In this document: one piece after another, positions 24,809-38,342 of the stretch
Layout of the letters: every line of letters starts with the position of its first letter
How positions within the stretch are numbered: the stretch's first letter is position 1
Assembly (NCBI GenBank): GCA_038380795.1
Contig: CM076267.1
Location: forward strand, 38,192,232 to 38,256,231
From: Pyrocephalus nanus
Taxonomy: Eukaryota > Chordata > Aves > Passeriformes > Tyrannidae
DNA: 64,000 bases
Direction of reading: 5' to 3'
Made by a program: the position numbers and the translations under genes
The notes under the pieces: generated by a model
The model's input: the letters and a program-made list of their open reading frames with translations, nothing else
What the model was told of the DNA's origin: nothing
The model's database searches: none

Positions 24809-27201
24809 TGTAAGTACACAGTTGTCAAAAGAAATACTCCCAGTTCTGTTTATCCTCCAATTCTGTCCTCCCCCTCTCATCCAATCGTTTTAAAATTAAG
24901 GATCCAGGCTTCAATGATAAATTAACCCTCTAAGTGGAATTCTAATGAAAACCCATGGAATAATAGCAGATTATGCTTTGGGCTTTCTTCTTTCTGCAGA
25001 ATGTAATGCTTTGAGAGGTTTAGTTGATTCTAAAGACATATTCAAAGGCTGGCATACAAATCAAAGTGTCAAAGCATCAACAGCCCACATTTTAAACCTG
25101 AACATACTTTAGGGAAGTAAATTCCAAACCCCATCTTTTCTCCCTTTCCAGTTTACATAATCCATCCTTTTGAATTGTGCGAGACCTTACAGAAATATTG
25201 TTCTCAGTAAAAGAATTTGAATGAAGAGAGAGGTGGGGTTTGGTGGTTTTTTTGCAAAAAAAAAGGTATACAAGACATGAGAATCAGAGAAAATAGCTTT
25301 CTAAGTAGCAGAGAACAAATGTGATCACCCATGTGATCACTTTTAAGATACAGACGCTGAGCTTTATGATCAGTAAAGCCCTATAACTTCATGTCTTTGA
25401 AAGCTGTTCTGTTACATTAAGGAAACACACTATAGTGAATATTTCTCTGCATGTGACTAAGTTGCCCTGCTGGGTAAAGGTTCTCTTTTCTGCTTGTGAT
25501 AATTGCATTCTGACTTCCTTAAATAAAAGGTTGGGGTTTGGGTTCCATTAGTCTTCCCTGGGAATGATAAGGCTGCAGCACAACAATGGCCATTTAGGCC
25601 TCAAGATATCAAGATTTCCATCGAGGAGATTTCAAGCAAACAATGCATTCACAAGAGATTTATTTATGTGTAAACAGCCTTGGAATAATTTAGTGTAGAT
25701 AGAAGCCTTTTTTATTGTGAGGTTTTTCATCATAAAACTTTTACACTCACTTTCCTGCCTCTAGAATATGAAAGCTCCCTGCCTCCTGTAAAAAACTTGT
25801 TCTCTGAGGATAAGTAATTTTCAGGAGACTTCTACACTCATTTTCTTCCAGGCTGAGAAAGCAGATGGCTTAGCTCTACTTTCTTATAGAAGTCTCAATT
25901 CTTCATTTCTTTTTACTCATTAGATTTAGTACAGCAAAACTAGTAGCATTAACCAGTACTGAAATGAGGAATTGTCGAAGGATTCTTACTGTTGTGCTGC
26001 TAAAAAATTCATTTGACTCTTCATTAATTAAAGACAGCACATATCTTGTTTTAAACCATCATGCCAATACAATAAAATGCTGTTTGGGAAAAAACCAGCA
26101 TAACACTCAATTTTTAAAGTACGTCTTGTGAGAGTGCTGTACTAGGGAATGTAAACCGTGATGGAACTGCCATATGGTAAGCTCGTAGTGCCAGCATTAA
26201 CTGAATCCCCCAAACCACCACTTTGCTTTCAAACAATAGGGGGAAAAAAAAAAAAAAGAAAAAATAAAGGCAGCTTGAATGGAGGGAAAAAAAAAAAAAA
26301 AGCCAACTCCAATTCATGTCAAAACTGATGTCAGGATAAGTTATCTATATTGATATCAAACCTCCTTCTCTGAGGGGTCTATCTTTGCAAGTGTTTCCTG
26401 TCCTGAGGGTGAAGTACGTACAGATGCTGTCAGGCAGTAAAGGATTACAATCCTATAGTCTCCAGTGGTTTTGCTTTGCTTCCAGAACTTGCTGCTCCAT
26501 TGCTTCCCCTTCCCCAGCTGCCAAAACTGCTCCTCAGCAACTCTTCCACACAGGACTCCCCTGGGCCCTGATCCTGATGCTTCCCTCCCTCTGCTGTGGG
26601 CATATTCTGCAAGGCCAGGAGCAGAGACATCCTCAGTCTCAATCTCACAATGTCACAATTGCCAGATCTGCAGAAAAGCATCAGTTGTATATCTCTGCAT
26701 ATTATGGGAAGCACTGACGTCCTGGAAGGGATAATGTGCTGAATAGCAACATTTGTGTCCCACCACGGCTCTAAATTGTTGTAATATGTGCCCTCTGCAA
26801 ACATCTGGCTGCAAAACAAGAGAGTTACTCATCACTCATAAAACCCAACTGAGCAGAACAAGGTCCCTCTGAGCTTTTCTGGGCATGCAAGGCATTCAGA
26901 TGATTCTGTGAAGGCCTGACCTTGCTGTCCCATTGAGTTGTACAGAAGAATTTCATTGACTCCAGTGCAGTTTTATCCAGCTCTTGATAAAACTGTAGAT
27001 TTGTTTATCTGAAAGTGCATCAGTTCTGTGAACCATCCCTGGATACATCTGCCACCCTAAACATTGAACCAAGAAATGTTTGTGGTATTTCTTAAGCCTC
27101 AAAGTGAACAATTGGATTTAATTTTCCTCATGACAGGGTAGAATATACCAGAACACCTTCAGTATTTTGAAGAGAAGGGCAGTTCAGAAAATTCTTGAAA
27201 G
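24809..27201. other. non-coding unique sequence
   Basis: No gene is supported. Two A-rich runs (about 26240-26265 and 26287-26301) sit 25 bp apart, each after a 'ggg(g)' run. 'gtgatcac' occurs twice four bases apart at 25321-25340. A 124-codon minus-strand frame at 26445-26819 has no recognisable domain. Confidence 0.5.
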
Positions 27202-27237
27202 GTTTCTTGCTTTCTGGAGCTCCAGAAAGCAAGAAAC
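27202..27237. repeat. perfect 36-bp palindrome
   Basis: The left arm 'gtttcttgctttctggag' is followed without any spacer by its exact reverse complement, so all 18 base pairs match and the centre is GAGCTC. It could extrude as a cruciform or form a hairpin in single-stranded DNA or RNA. The sequence beyond position 27237 does not continue the symmetry. No flanking direct duplication or transposon terminus is evident. Confidence 0.97.
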
Positions 27238-27411
27238 TGGAAACAAGCCTATTAGGACACACATTCAACATACAACAGGCACCAAGAAACAGCTCACAAA
27301 TTCATACATTTTAGTCAACCACAGAAACATTAAATATTCACTACTAGAGACTCCAATCATACAATTTTTATGAGCTTTAAATGCATATCAATGTGTAGAA
27401 AAATATACCAC

Positions 27412-27431
27412 AAAGAGAAATATTTCTCTTT
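27412..27431. repeat. perfect 20-bp palindrome
   Basis: 'aaagagaaat' followed by its reverse complement 'atttctcttt', with no spacer, 174 bp after the 36-bp palindrome. Confidence 0.95.
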
Positions 27432-30400
27432 AAAACAATCATTTCTGGAGGAGGAAGGAAGGTTGAGACTTCTTGAATAATAAAAAAATAAATAATAATT
27501 AAATAATAATTTAAAAAACTTTCAAAAATTTTCTGAGCTGTTTTCCAAAATTTGAAGATAATGATTTAAGGTTCAGTTTGGATACCCATTGCCAAGTTTC
27601 ATGAGTCCACTAAACTGGAATGTCAAGTATCTTGAGAAAAGCCAGTCCAAAGACATTTCTGTTTCAACACAAGGCCGAGACAGAAACTAGATAGAATTAG
27701 GCTATTTAAGTGCTTTTTTTAGAATTTTAAAGGAGTGTTGGTTTGGCACAAGGGGATCCTGTATTACAGGAAGTGTTTCATGCATCTTTATTTGTTCCAA
27801 AGATTTTTCTGTACGCTACATCCACATTGTTAATGCAAAATCAGCCCTGGGAGTGTCTGGAGGCACTGGAAATGAAACCAATTCCATTCTATTCAGAGGA
27901 AGTAAACAAGCAGAGATAAAGGTTTAGAAAACCTACTCTTGTGGGTAGGATCAAGAGAAGTAGAAATGCCCTAAATATAAGAAGGTTTCTGCCATTCACC
28001 AGACACTTGTTAGCTTGTGTCCCTAACAAATATTGGCCTTTTCTTTCACATTAGCAGAGATCATTAGGACAAAAGCATTTTTTTTCCCTCCAGATTTCTT
28101 TCCTGTTCTTGACGTGGGCATTCCCCTCCCAAGAGTCTGTTCCAGGATATTTTCAGATTCATGGTCCTAGAGGTCTGTGACAGATGAACATACTGAGCCT
28201 CAGGGTAGACTCTTCTGCTCCCACAGTGCCAAATACTTGGGGTAAGCAGTAATTTTCAAACTGCCTCAAAACCCTCTGGGGAATAGAGAAGAACCCAAGC
28301 AGAATCACAAAGGAAACAAATGTAAATAAAAAGCAGAAACAATTGAAAGTGGTGACTCAGCTCCCTGGACGAGGGCAAGGCATCACAGAGCAAAGCCTCT
28401 CTGTGTTGGATGTCTCTCTGAGGCAGGAGCTGCTTACTTCATCTACCTGCTGGTGATTTTCTAGGGTGTTTCCTAGGACTAAAAGTGTGTATTGTGGCAG
28501 CCAGAAGTTACACCAGATTGTGATTCTGCTGTGCTAAAAATACATACTAAAATGTCATGGCTCTAAAAGCTGCAGGGAGACAGGTAAACCACGATCCAGA
28601 CATTTGGGAAGTGTGTGAAATACTAGTGGGAAGGAAACAAGTGGTGTGGCCAGTAGGGTGGTGCCAAAGACAGGATCTGCTTTGCTTTTCATGGATGTAG
28701 AAGAGGGCAGAGGCTCAGTCTTATCCTCGAAGCCCCTTTACTGTCTGTGTTTTCACGGCCACAGAACTTGCCTGCTCAGCCCTGGGGGCTCTCCATCAGT
28801 TCAAGAGAAAAGCTGAGCTTTGAGATAATCAAGTTGAGCATTTTTGCCAGAGTCTGGAAATGTTTGGGGGCCTGTTTGGTCAAATGAGCCGGGAGCACAA
28901 GGAACAAGTCAGCCAAAAGGAAAACAGAAGATTAGGCGTAGGAGAGAAACGATCCTGGAGGACGATAGGATAGTTGGATATCTCATAAGTTGCTTTCTTT
29001 TCAGGATTCATAACTCACATGGGCTTCTAGGGAATGACAAATAAAGGCAATGCTTGGAAACCAAAACTGAAAAAGAATTACTGGACACTCCCTAACTGGA
29101 AACTCTTGGATATAGGACCCCTATAATCTGAACAGACTTACAGAAGCTTATTTCTTGTAGGAAAATTCATATTTTTTTTCCAAATGCATGAAACAGTCAG
29201 CAAATTTCCCAGAGTGCATATTTATTTTACAAAAATCAGAAAACTATAGAGTGAAATCAATCAGATATCAATCAATCTTATTACATGCATGCACTCAGGT
29301 AAACACACCAGCATGAAAGCCTCTGATACATCTTTATTTTTAATTACTTTGATACTGCTCTGAATATTACAGAGCTGGGGAGGAAATTGCAAACACTTGC
29401 CAAATCCCAGTGACTTAATCAGGAGGGAAGTTCAGTCTCTGAATCAAGTGTAAACCTATAAACACAGCATCTTTTTGACTTTAATAAAGAGAAATAAATA
29501 AGCTCCTACTCAATTTGTGAGCTTATATTATATATCACTTTTCTTTAAACTATACCTCATTTTTGAACATGGAAGTTTTTGGCCTAATGTTACTTTTTTT
29601 AAATTAAATCCCTTCAGCTTTCTGGGAATAGATATAAATTAGACAAATTATTTTAAAAGATGGTTCTTTCATTTTTATCCATCAATAGCAAAACATTATG
29701 AGGGAAAAAAAAAAAAGAAAATGAAACTCCAATTTCTGTCAGTAGGAACTACTCAGCATTCCAAAACAAGGGGAGAAAACCACCAGGAGCTGTATGTTTG
29801 TGATTAATACCGAAATATCAAATCAAATTTCTACCTTATTCGGCTAAATTCACGAAAGCAATTTAAAAAGCCAAGTGCATTGGACAAAAACCTAAAGAGC
29901 CAGAAAGTCAGAAGCTAAATGTTCTTGACCCTGAAATACATAAAAGAGTTGGAGGACTGCTGCAAAAATAGTACCTAAATACTCCCAGGAAAGCTCTGTA
30001 AACTGTTTATTTTCCTCCTAGTCAGATCAATCCTCTTGTTTCAGAGGACCCACCTGCAAGGTGAGCAGTTTCCTCACCAATTCATCAGTGAGAACCTATT
30101 CAAGTGTACCAGAGACCCCAAGAATCATCACACTGCCATCTGAGCATGACAATTGTGACTAAGGAAAGCTTTTGCTTACACTGACTGGGGCAGGGATGGA
30201 ATTCAGCCCCAGAGAGCTGCCTGCAAACCCCTCCCCAGTGCAGACAATCATCAGGAACCCTACAGCAACATTTCCACAGGGTGAAGCAGTTTCCCTGAAA
30301 GCTGAAAGCCCCTCTGTCACAATGCTCTCTCCTCACTGACATTTATTAAAATAACCTGCAACATCATCTCTTGTCTTAAAAATTATTCATTATGAAGTTA

Positions 30401-31581
30401 AGGCCCTGCCAAGTGCCTTCAGGCTGTCTTCAGCCTGCTTTTGAAAGCAATTTCTAAAGTAATATATATGGGAGAAATGTTCCTAAGATATCGGTGCATA
30501 AAGAAAGCAAACAGCACCTCCTTTATCCCAGCTCAGCACTGAGGCAGAACTCTTAGACCTTTGTGCTTATCAGGCTCACCAGAGGCCAGGAAATGTTGAA
30601 CACCACTAGCAGGTATAGGAGCCAGGTCTCCTCTGCTCTGGAACAGCACTTTAATCCCAAATGTTCCTCCAGCAGCATCTTCCTCAACAGCAAAGAGGTC
30701 AAAAACATCTTCTCTGGGAGAAAAGAGATAAGCCTTCAGGGAAGAGAATCTTGCAAGAGGTGGAGGCTGTTTTCTTACACTAGAGAGGAGCTGAAATCTC
30801 AGAGGGGCATTGACTTTCAAACTCCCCTGTGTCCTTGCACAGATAGATCCAAGGAGCCTTCTCTGGGCAGACACCCGGCCCCTTGGGACCCCATCCGGAG
30901 GTGCCACGCCCTCCACTGGCCACGGTGCACCAAACAGGCTGAACATCTTGTGTTAGGGGGGCTCGTTCCTCATCCTGTTTCAGTAAGGTCATTTTTGTAC
31001 GCTGAAAAATTATCATTGTGTCATTTAGATGCATTAAGTCTTGGCTATAACTTCAGTGTCTCTGAAATGAAATGGTGAATATGCTACATCTGAAGGGACT
31101 ATTAACTCAGATTAAAGAGGGAACTTGGCAGGTGCAGCACATACAAAAGATGAATTTTTATTTTGAAGCTGAGAGCAACAGTGAAAATTCTCATTTGCCC
31201 AAAGGTGATCCTGTCAGATGACATAATGTCAGATAGCATTAAATGGCAATTGAATATTATCTGACGTTATTTCGCCACACTTGCATAGCAGCAACTGAAA
31301 TGATAGGAACAGACTCATCACCGAAATGGGAACACACTGAAGTTATCTGGGAGGGTGAGCAGGTGTCCTTGAGTGTAATTAGCACTTCACAGCCCTTTTT
31401 TTCCTTTAGACCAATCTGCCTAGAATTATCAACTTTTGATGGCATATTGCTGCTGAATAGAGCCCCCTACATCTGCCGTGCCCACCAACCCCAAATCATT
31501 CTCAGTTTTGGGAACCAGCTTGGGAATTAAGAAAAAAACCCCAAAATAATGTGTACTTCAAAAAATTCTTAGCCTTGTTTA
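27432..31581. other. non-coding sequence with one long chance-like frame
   Basis: No gene is supported. The longest frame is 171 codons on the plus strand (30563-31078), overlapped by a 137-codon minus-strand frame. Neither shows a domain, signal peptide or membrane segment. The segment 30530-30960 is richer in G and C than its surroundings, which lengthens frames on both strands. An A12 run lies near 29705. Confidence 0.45.
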
Positions 31582-32025
31582 GAATCACAGAATCATAGAA
31601 TCAACTGGGTTGGAAAGGACCTCTCAGATCATCAAATCCAACCCTTGATCCAATCTCGCCGTGGTTCCCAGCCCATGGCACTGATGCCACATCCAGTCTC
31701 ATCTTAAAAACCTCCAGGGACAGAATCCACCCCCTCTCTGGGCAGCCCATTCCAATGCCTGATCACTCTCTCTGTAAAAGATTTCTGCCTAATATCCAAC
31801 CTAAACCTCCCCTGACACAGTTTAAGACTGAGCCCTCTTGTCCTACTGCTGCTTCCTGGGAGAAGAGACCGACCCCCACCTGGCTACAACCTCCTGTCAG
31901 GGAGTTGCAGAGAATGATGAGGTCTCCCCTGAGCCTCCTCTTCTCCAGGCCAAACACTCCCAGCTCCCTCAGCCTCTCCTCATAGGACCTGTGTTCAAGT
32001 CCCTTCCCCAGGCTTCTTTCCCTTA
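31582..32025 (-). mobile_element. CR1 LINE, 5'-truncated 3' end (minus strand)
   Basis: The plus strand begins with the reverse complement of the CR1 terminus ('agaatcacagaatcatagaa') and runs through 'gggttggaaaggacctctcagatcatc', 'aatccaaccc', 'aaaacctccagggacag', 'ctctgggcagcccattccaa', 'cctcttctccaggccaaac' and 'cagcctctcctcatagga'. All of these are typical of CR1 3' regions. At about 444 bp it is the longest CR1 piece here and the least diverged by eye. Open frames on both strands (76 and 92 codons) lie within it and are not genes. Confidence 0.95.
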
Positions 32026-35000
32026 ACAAGCCAGCTGACAAGTTGGGCTGACTTTTCTAATGGTTTCTCCTTTTCACATCTAAAATAGTGAGCAATGCAC
32101 TTCACATCCCATTCTCCCCACCATTCTTTTTAACCTGTTTTGAAACAGAGCAATCAAAGCATGTAGCTGAATATTCAAAGTCCTGAACGGAGTGAAAGAA
32201 TAAAAAATAAATCTCAATTTACGGTCAAAATCTAGTTTTCCATCTACACTCAATTCTCTTCCCATTTCGACCTTTATGTGAATAGAAAGAGGGCTCATTT
32301 TAAAACATTCATAGAGAGAGACACGAACCTCTTGACTTTTTTTCCCTGGATTCAACTCTGAGAAGCCTATTATGTATTGTCAAGCTAAGGGCCAAACCAC
32401 AGTTCCAATACACCTTTTAAAGCTACAGATGAATGTGCTTTGATTTAAATCTTTAGGTTATGGTGCCTTTAGAGATAGTATTTAAGCTTTTGTCCACTCC
32501 CTGCTACAGAGAGAACACTTAAACACAGACCAAAGAAGAACTGATTTGTAAATTTGCTTTAGTAAACATCAATCTATTTTTCAAGAGAAAAACAGATGTG
32601 TGTATAAATTCTGCTACAAGAGATCTGTCATATTTTGGTATTAATTTTCCTTTACTGGTAAAGAAGATACTGAAGATTTGGCTCTCTTCTTTGGGCTGTG
32701 ACCACATAGTTTTGATTAGAGCAAATTTATCATGAGCTGTTGGGGGATTCAGAGCAAACCCTACAGCTGGCACAGCAGGATGTGGTGCCAAGGTAAATGT
32801 GCCAGGCTTCAGAAATGGAAATCAGACTTCAAGTCTGTTCAGTTCCACTGAGAAAACTGGGTAAAACAAGTCTGGTTAGTCCAGACAGACTATAGATTTT
32901 ATCCCACATGAAGAACTTCCATTTTCTGCTGTTACATATTCCCTGTTCATAGCTTTGGTTGCTAAACCTTGAGTTTCACAGAAAAAAACAAACAAAACAA
33001 AACCACAAACCAACTGTAATCCATCCCATAAAGAAGGCAAATCATCTGCTACTTTCAAGCAGCTGTAAAACAGTGTGTGTTAGAAACCCAGAAAGCCATT
33101 AAATAAACTTGTTCCCGGGCTTGAATTCCCCAAGATCCCATTTAAAAGAAATTAGGAGCTTTTTATATGCAGAAAACTCTGAAGTGCACACTAAAATAAT
33201 GTCTCAAAAATTATGTAAATTTAGAAGCGATTGGTTGACCAGAACAGCTTTGCCAACAAATGCATTTATAAATGTACTGGCTGTTATTAGGAAATGCTGG
33301 AGCTATTACAAAAGTACACAAATGTATTAATAAATCACAGCAATTACACAGTATTTTACATCTCTGTGTAAGTGCTGTGCAGAAGTGCAGGACACCAATA
33401 TATTTCATCATTAGCCTTTTATTGGTTAGTTGGATGTTTTCCTCCCACTGTTGTGGCAAATCTCACAGCTGGCCAGGCCCTTGGACTCATCCGCCTTTTT
33501 CCATCTGTTCCTCACATTAAGCCACTCTCTCATTTAAACCTCAGTGACATCTTCTTGTTTGTTGCCTCAGCCTACAAATTCGGCCCACCTGCTGTAATGG
33601 AATCTCCCACAAAAATCCTCAGGATGATAAAAAGATGAAGTTTCCTGGGAATTTTCTGCCTTTATCAGAAAATATGGATTCACTGAATCAAGTAGTATCA
33701 GAGCATACAAATTAAATGGGAGAGATGTTTTCAGGCTACAATAGGAGTTTCTTTTTAAAGTAGGAAACTTCAAAATCTTAAAAATTATGAACCAATTTCA
33801 GGCTGCAAACTATTAAACTTCCTTAGGAAAAATAAAAAGAAAAAAACCCCAAACCTCTTGTGCTCATGCCTAGACTGAGTTCCTTCAAGAATTTCTGAAG
33901 GCTAAGTCTTTGTTTCCATGACAAACAAAGACCAGCTTTTTAAAATCGTTTTCTGACGTGTTCCTTCAACATAAAAGATTTAAAAAAGGATGAGTAGGTT
34001 TCTATTGACAAGCAAGAAAAATTAGGTTGTTTAGCCTTTATTTGCAATAGATAATCTCTCAGACAGAGGAATATTAAGGGTTACACTCACTCAAGTAATA
34101 CTTAGCTCTGTGAACAAGATTTTCCCAGGAGTCCCCAAATGAGCAGTAAGTCTGCAAACACAGATTGCCCAGATATTTCTCATTTCAAATGGCTTTTGCA
34201 GAGCTGTCAGAGAATCACAACTCCATAAGAACACAGCCTGGAAAAGATGAGCCTCGTCTTGTCCATGTTCTTAACCCCCTACAGAAAAAACTGTTACATG
34301 TTTACAAGAACCCTTGATTTCAACTGGGTGAGACATTTGGATTAGTCTGCACAGGAACTGCTCTGTGTCAGCAAGGAAGACACAGCATAAAGCTGGAGGA
34401 AAGCTCACTGAGTTTCTAAACCAGGCTTGAGACAGAATAGGGTCAGTGCACAGACCTCTGACAAAATGCATTTAGCTGAGAAAGTAGGAAATCTCCCAAG
34501 GGATCAGCATAAATCAACCTAACCAAATATGCCATCATCTTCACAACTCTTCTGGTTTTTTTCCAATAAAGATTCTTGGCAACCAAAACAATGCAAATCC
34601 AAACAGAATCACTTATGAACAGCTGTGACATATTTCTTTACCTGGAAGAGAAGTTGAAATAGAAATCCTCTTCAGTGTATAGAATGAACAATATGAGATG
34701 AAATGCTGACAACAGAGGTTTTCAAACTCAATGGAGAAAAAATATACATATTCTATAAGTCTCACTGCCACTTAAGTAGTTTCTCTGTGCCCTCTGCATT
34801 TATAACTGTGATTGTGGAAGTAGCTCCAAATTTGACAACTAGCTGACTTGGAATCAAAGGATAAAAATGTCTCATTTTACATCAGAACTTCTTTGTGTAC
34901 AGCCTATGCAGACCAATCAACATGTGAAATGGAAAATAAACCTCCACAAACTAAAACACTAAGATAACCATAACTATATACCACACCCATCACCCTTTTT

Positions 35001-36853
35001 TTCCCCCGAAAAAAATCTGGAAGGTACTGAAATGTAGACCAAAGCTTGAATTAGATACAATTTTCATCACAGTTGTAAATTCATTCTGTTATATGCAACA
35101 GCAAGGTTCCTGTTAAGTATAATGGGATAGTTTGGAGGAACCTGAGAATATAGGATCTCATATCCCACCTCTTTGTGAATTGTCCACATGTAAACTAGAT
35201 CAGATTCTCACAAGGAGGTCTACCTAGAACAATCTTTTTTGAGTCTGTAAAGGTAGATTGTAGGACTGAATATTTCTCAGGGATGCAGAACTCCTTCAAA
35301 ACCTCTCCCAGGATTCCCATCACAAGCTGGAAACTCTATAATTCCCTGACCTTATTTTGTTATATCTGTTTGATCAGTTGGTGACCCAAATGCTACAAAA
35401 CTTCCTGTCATATACTGATAACAGCTTTTGATATACAGAAAAACAACTTTGCAGAGCTACAATAGCACCCAAATTTTTTAAATGGTGGTGAATGTTGACC
35501 CCTTAAGCCAGTAAAACCTTATGGGTAAGATCCCTTGCCTTCCCCCTCGTTGACCACACAGCAAACACTTGCATTACTCCACTGATTTCTCAGTTCAAAT
35601 ATGAGGAATACAAACCAGCTCCCTGCAGTTAGTAAATGCTAATATCACTAAACCCATCATTCTTTCATCTCATGGAAAAGTGCCATTATTACTAAGTGCC
35701 CAAGTTCATAATTGTCATATAACAAATTTCCTGTCCTACTTTTAGCTATAAGGTACCTACTACTTATTGCAATTTAAGTGAACTACTCTCCCTGTCTGCT
35801 GCTACATCAGTCTTCCAGCTAAATTATGCTTTTGCTTAATTTAAAGAACTCCACTGATAGCAGGTGCTGGGATAAGCAGGGTTATTCATCCTAGAGAGAC
35901 AAGGCTGTCTGAGAAATTGCAGAAGATACAAAAAAGGTTAAATACAATCAACAGAGTGAAAAGGCTGAAAAAGAAAGAGGATAGAAAAGCAGAGAAGGAC
36001 TAGAGGACTGAAAAAAGAGACACAGCACTCCTGACATCACTGCTTAGCTTGTGAGAAAGCAGCTCTCTGCTTCTATAAAAGACCTGTCCCCCAAGGATTC
36101 TCAGTTCCTGAGCAGGAATGCTTTTCTGACACGCTCCATGCAGTATTTCTCTTCCAAGTGCCAGCTGCCCAAGGCTTAATATTTTCACAATTCCAAGACT
36201 CCTCTTAGGTGCAGACACCTGAAGAGAGTTGAAGTGAGAAATCAGTATCAGATGGTGAAAATACAGAACCTGAATCTCTAAGGTTTGCTGAATACCAGAA
36301 TATGCCTTTACTGCTCACAGGAAATGGCAGATGCTTTCAGCTCATACTGCACTCTACTTGCTTTAGTCTTAGACATACAAGACCATATCTACTGACTTTT
36401 GGAGTCTGTTCGTTGCTGACAAGCTGAATAATAATCTAAATAATTAAATGACAAATACGATATGAACATGCAAGTCTGAGTTGATATGGGTCAGGCTGGA
36501 TTTCTCTGATTTTAGAATGAATGCCATAAGCTGAATAAATCATTTATATCAGCACTATTCCCCATCAGAGACATAAAACCTCATTAATCCTTGCTAAGTA
36601 AAAAACCCCTTCCCTGTCAATTCCTCTCTTGTATTGAAAAGCAAATTCAGCAAAAGTGTTATTGAACATCCCTGCACCTGTGCAATGGACTATGGTAGGA
36701 ATTCTGCTATATAATAAAAAATGCAGTGACCTTTGGGACAGGTGGGGTAAAAAAAACCCCCAGACATAATGTAGCAATGGATTTACCCTATATGGAATGG
36801 AAGAGGTCCTGTCAGAGATGGACTGGTGAAGGAAAAGAAGAAAACAGCTCAAA
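32026..36853. other. non-coding unique sequence
   Basis: No gene or repeat family was recognised. A hairpin with perfect 10-bp arms ('gtctttgttt' at 33906-33915 and 'aaacaaagac' at 33923-33932, 7-base loop) is present. Frames are under 100 codons. Confidence 0.55.
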
Positions 36854-37269
36854 TGTTATAGAAACAGAAGTTTTTAATGTTGTTTAAACAGATTTTAAGA
36901 TGGCTTTTCTGTAATTTGCAAAGTCACTCTGTCTCCTTCCCGATACCCCCCTGTAAAGGACCCTTATGCAGGAATGTCCTGGGTCTTCTCACTGGCCTTT
37001 GTTTAACCTCCTTCTATTGGCTATTAAGTCTTTACCTAACTGGGTTTTTCTTTAGTACCCTGACCTTGTCATTGGTCCCTTTTCAATCTCCCTGAAAGCC
37101 ATATGAACCTCCATCCCCAAATAAACTCTCTCTTTCGTCCGTCCCTCAGCTGTGGTCTGTGTGTCCTTCTTACAGGCTTGAGGGGCAGTTTGGGAGAGCA
37201 TTACACCTCCAGAGAATGGTTTAACACCCAAGACCTGAAGGTGCCCCCCTCAAATCAGCCGTCGTAACA
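36854..37269 (+). mobile_element. probable solo LTR (CAAT/AATAAA type)
   Basis: The segment runs from TGTTA to TAACA, about 416 bp. In order it carries two ATTGG CAAT-box-like motifs ('ctattggcta' near 37013 and 'cattggtccc' near 37070), AATAAA at 37120-37125, and a pyrimidine-rich then GT-rich downstream part ('ggtctgtgtgtccttc') as expected for the R/U5 junction. It ends in 'gtcgtaaca'. I found no matching target-site duplication, so the 5' boundary is tentative (a second TGTT lies at 36878). No internal retroviral sequence is attached. Confidence 0.65.
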
Positions 37270-37689
37270 TAGAAAAATATTAAAAAGTGCTTTAGAACAT
37301 GATGGCTATCTTTTCCTGTTAATTTTACCTTGATTTGTACAACAGTGTTCTCTTAAATTGCAGCACTCACCACATCCATGTCCTGTCTGATAAACTCTGT
37401 GATCAACTCATGTTGGCCTCAATCCAGAGTTTTTCCTTGATCTTCCTGAAGCCTGCTCCTTTTTTATTTAACTTAGTATAAGGTCTAGGACTGCCTTCCA
37501 GTTGTCAGCAGCAACTAAGCAAGACAGAAAAAGGCAACTGCTGTACAAAGTTAAAGCCTTCTGCTCTTACAGCGCTGCTTGAGAGAGCAGCAGAGTGAAG
37601 GGGGTGCTTTAGGAGAAACAAACTGGAACAGGAAAGTATTGACAGACCACACAAAACAAGGAGCAGGCTCAGTGTCTCAGTGGACATAT
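37270..37689. other. spacer between two LTRs
   Basis: 420 bp of AT-rich sequence without recognisable retroviral gag, pol, env, primer-binding site or polypurine tract. The two flanking LTRs are therefore not the two ends of one provirus. Confidence 0.6.
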
Positions 37690-38342
37690 TGTCATAGTTC
37701 CGATTTTAGCAGGGAATTTTGATTTCCCTTCCCCCTGCCGTGTGTGCTCTGTGTCTAGGCCATCAGGTAGCTATCAGGTGAACAAAAGAATCGGCAGGCC
37801 CACTAACGGCCGAGAGATCAGTCTCCTAGGAAACAGGCAGATGAAGGAGCTAAAGTCTACCTTTTTCTGTCTCCGGGACATCGGGGGAGGAATAATTTTG
37901 GTGGGCTTGGGGTGTGGCTGGCACGCAGGTGGGGAGGAGAGGCTGGTGTGCCGGTGGGCTCAGGACCTGCTGCGAGCTGCAGACACTGCCTGGTTTGTTT
38001 TTTTGGGAGTTTTTTTTGTTTTTTTTTTTTTCCTGTTGGAGGGGAGTTTGCTGCTGCTCTCTGCTCAGCTGTTGCTGGCTGCAGGCCCTGCTTAAAGTGA
38101 ACTCTAACCAGCTGAAGATCCTGAGTTTTCTTCCACTGGGAGAATTTTCTGCTTAATTGCTGGTTTTTTTTTTCTTCCTTTCCCTTCCCTTCCCCCCCAA
38201 CTCCCTCTCTCCTGTCCCACTGTGGGAAGAGAAGGGGAACCGAGGTGGTTTTTTGTTGTTGTTTTGTTGTTTGGTTTTTTTTTTCTCTGACATACCCTGG
38301 AAGGTCTTGTTTTTTCCCCCATCCCACGTGGCGGCAACCAAG

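Noticed and set aside
25321..25340. 'gtgatcac' twice, four bases apart
   Set aside because: This is a short palindrome with a simple duplication, and chance is adequate.
30563..31078. 171-codon plus-strand open frame
   Set aside because: No domain or conserved motif is recognisable, it is overlapped by a 137-codon frame on the other strand, and it has no splice or promoter context. Local GC content explains its length.
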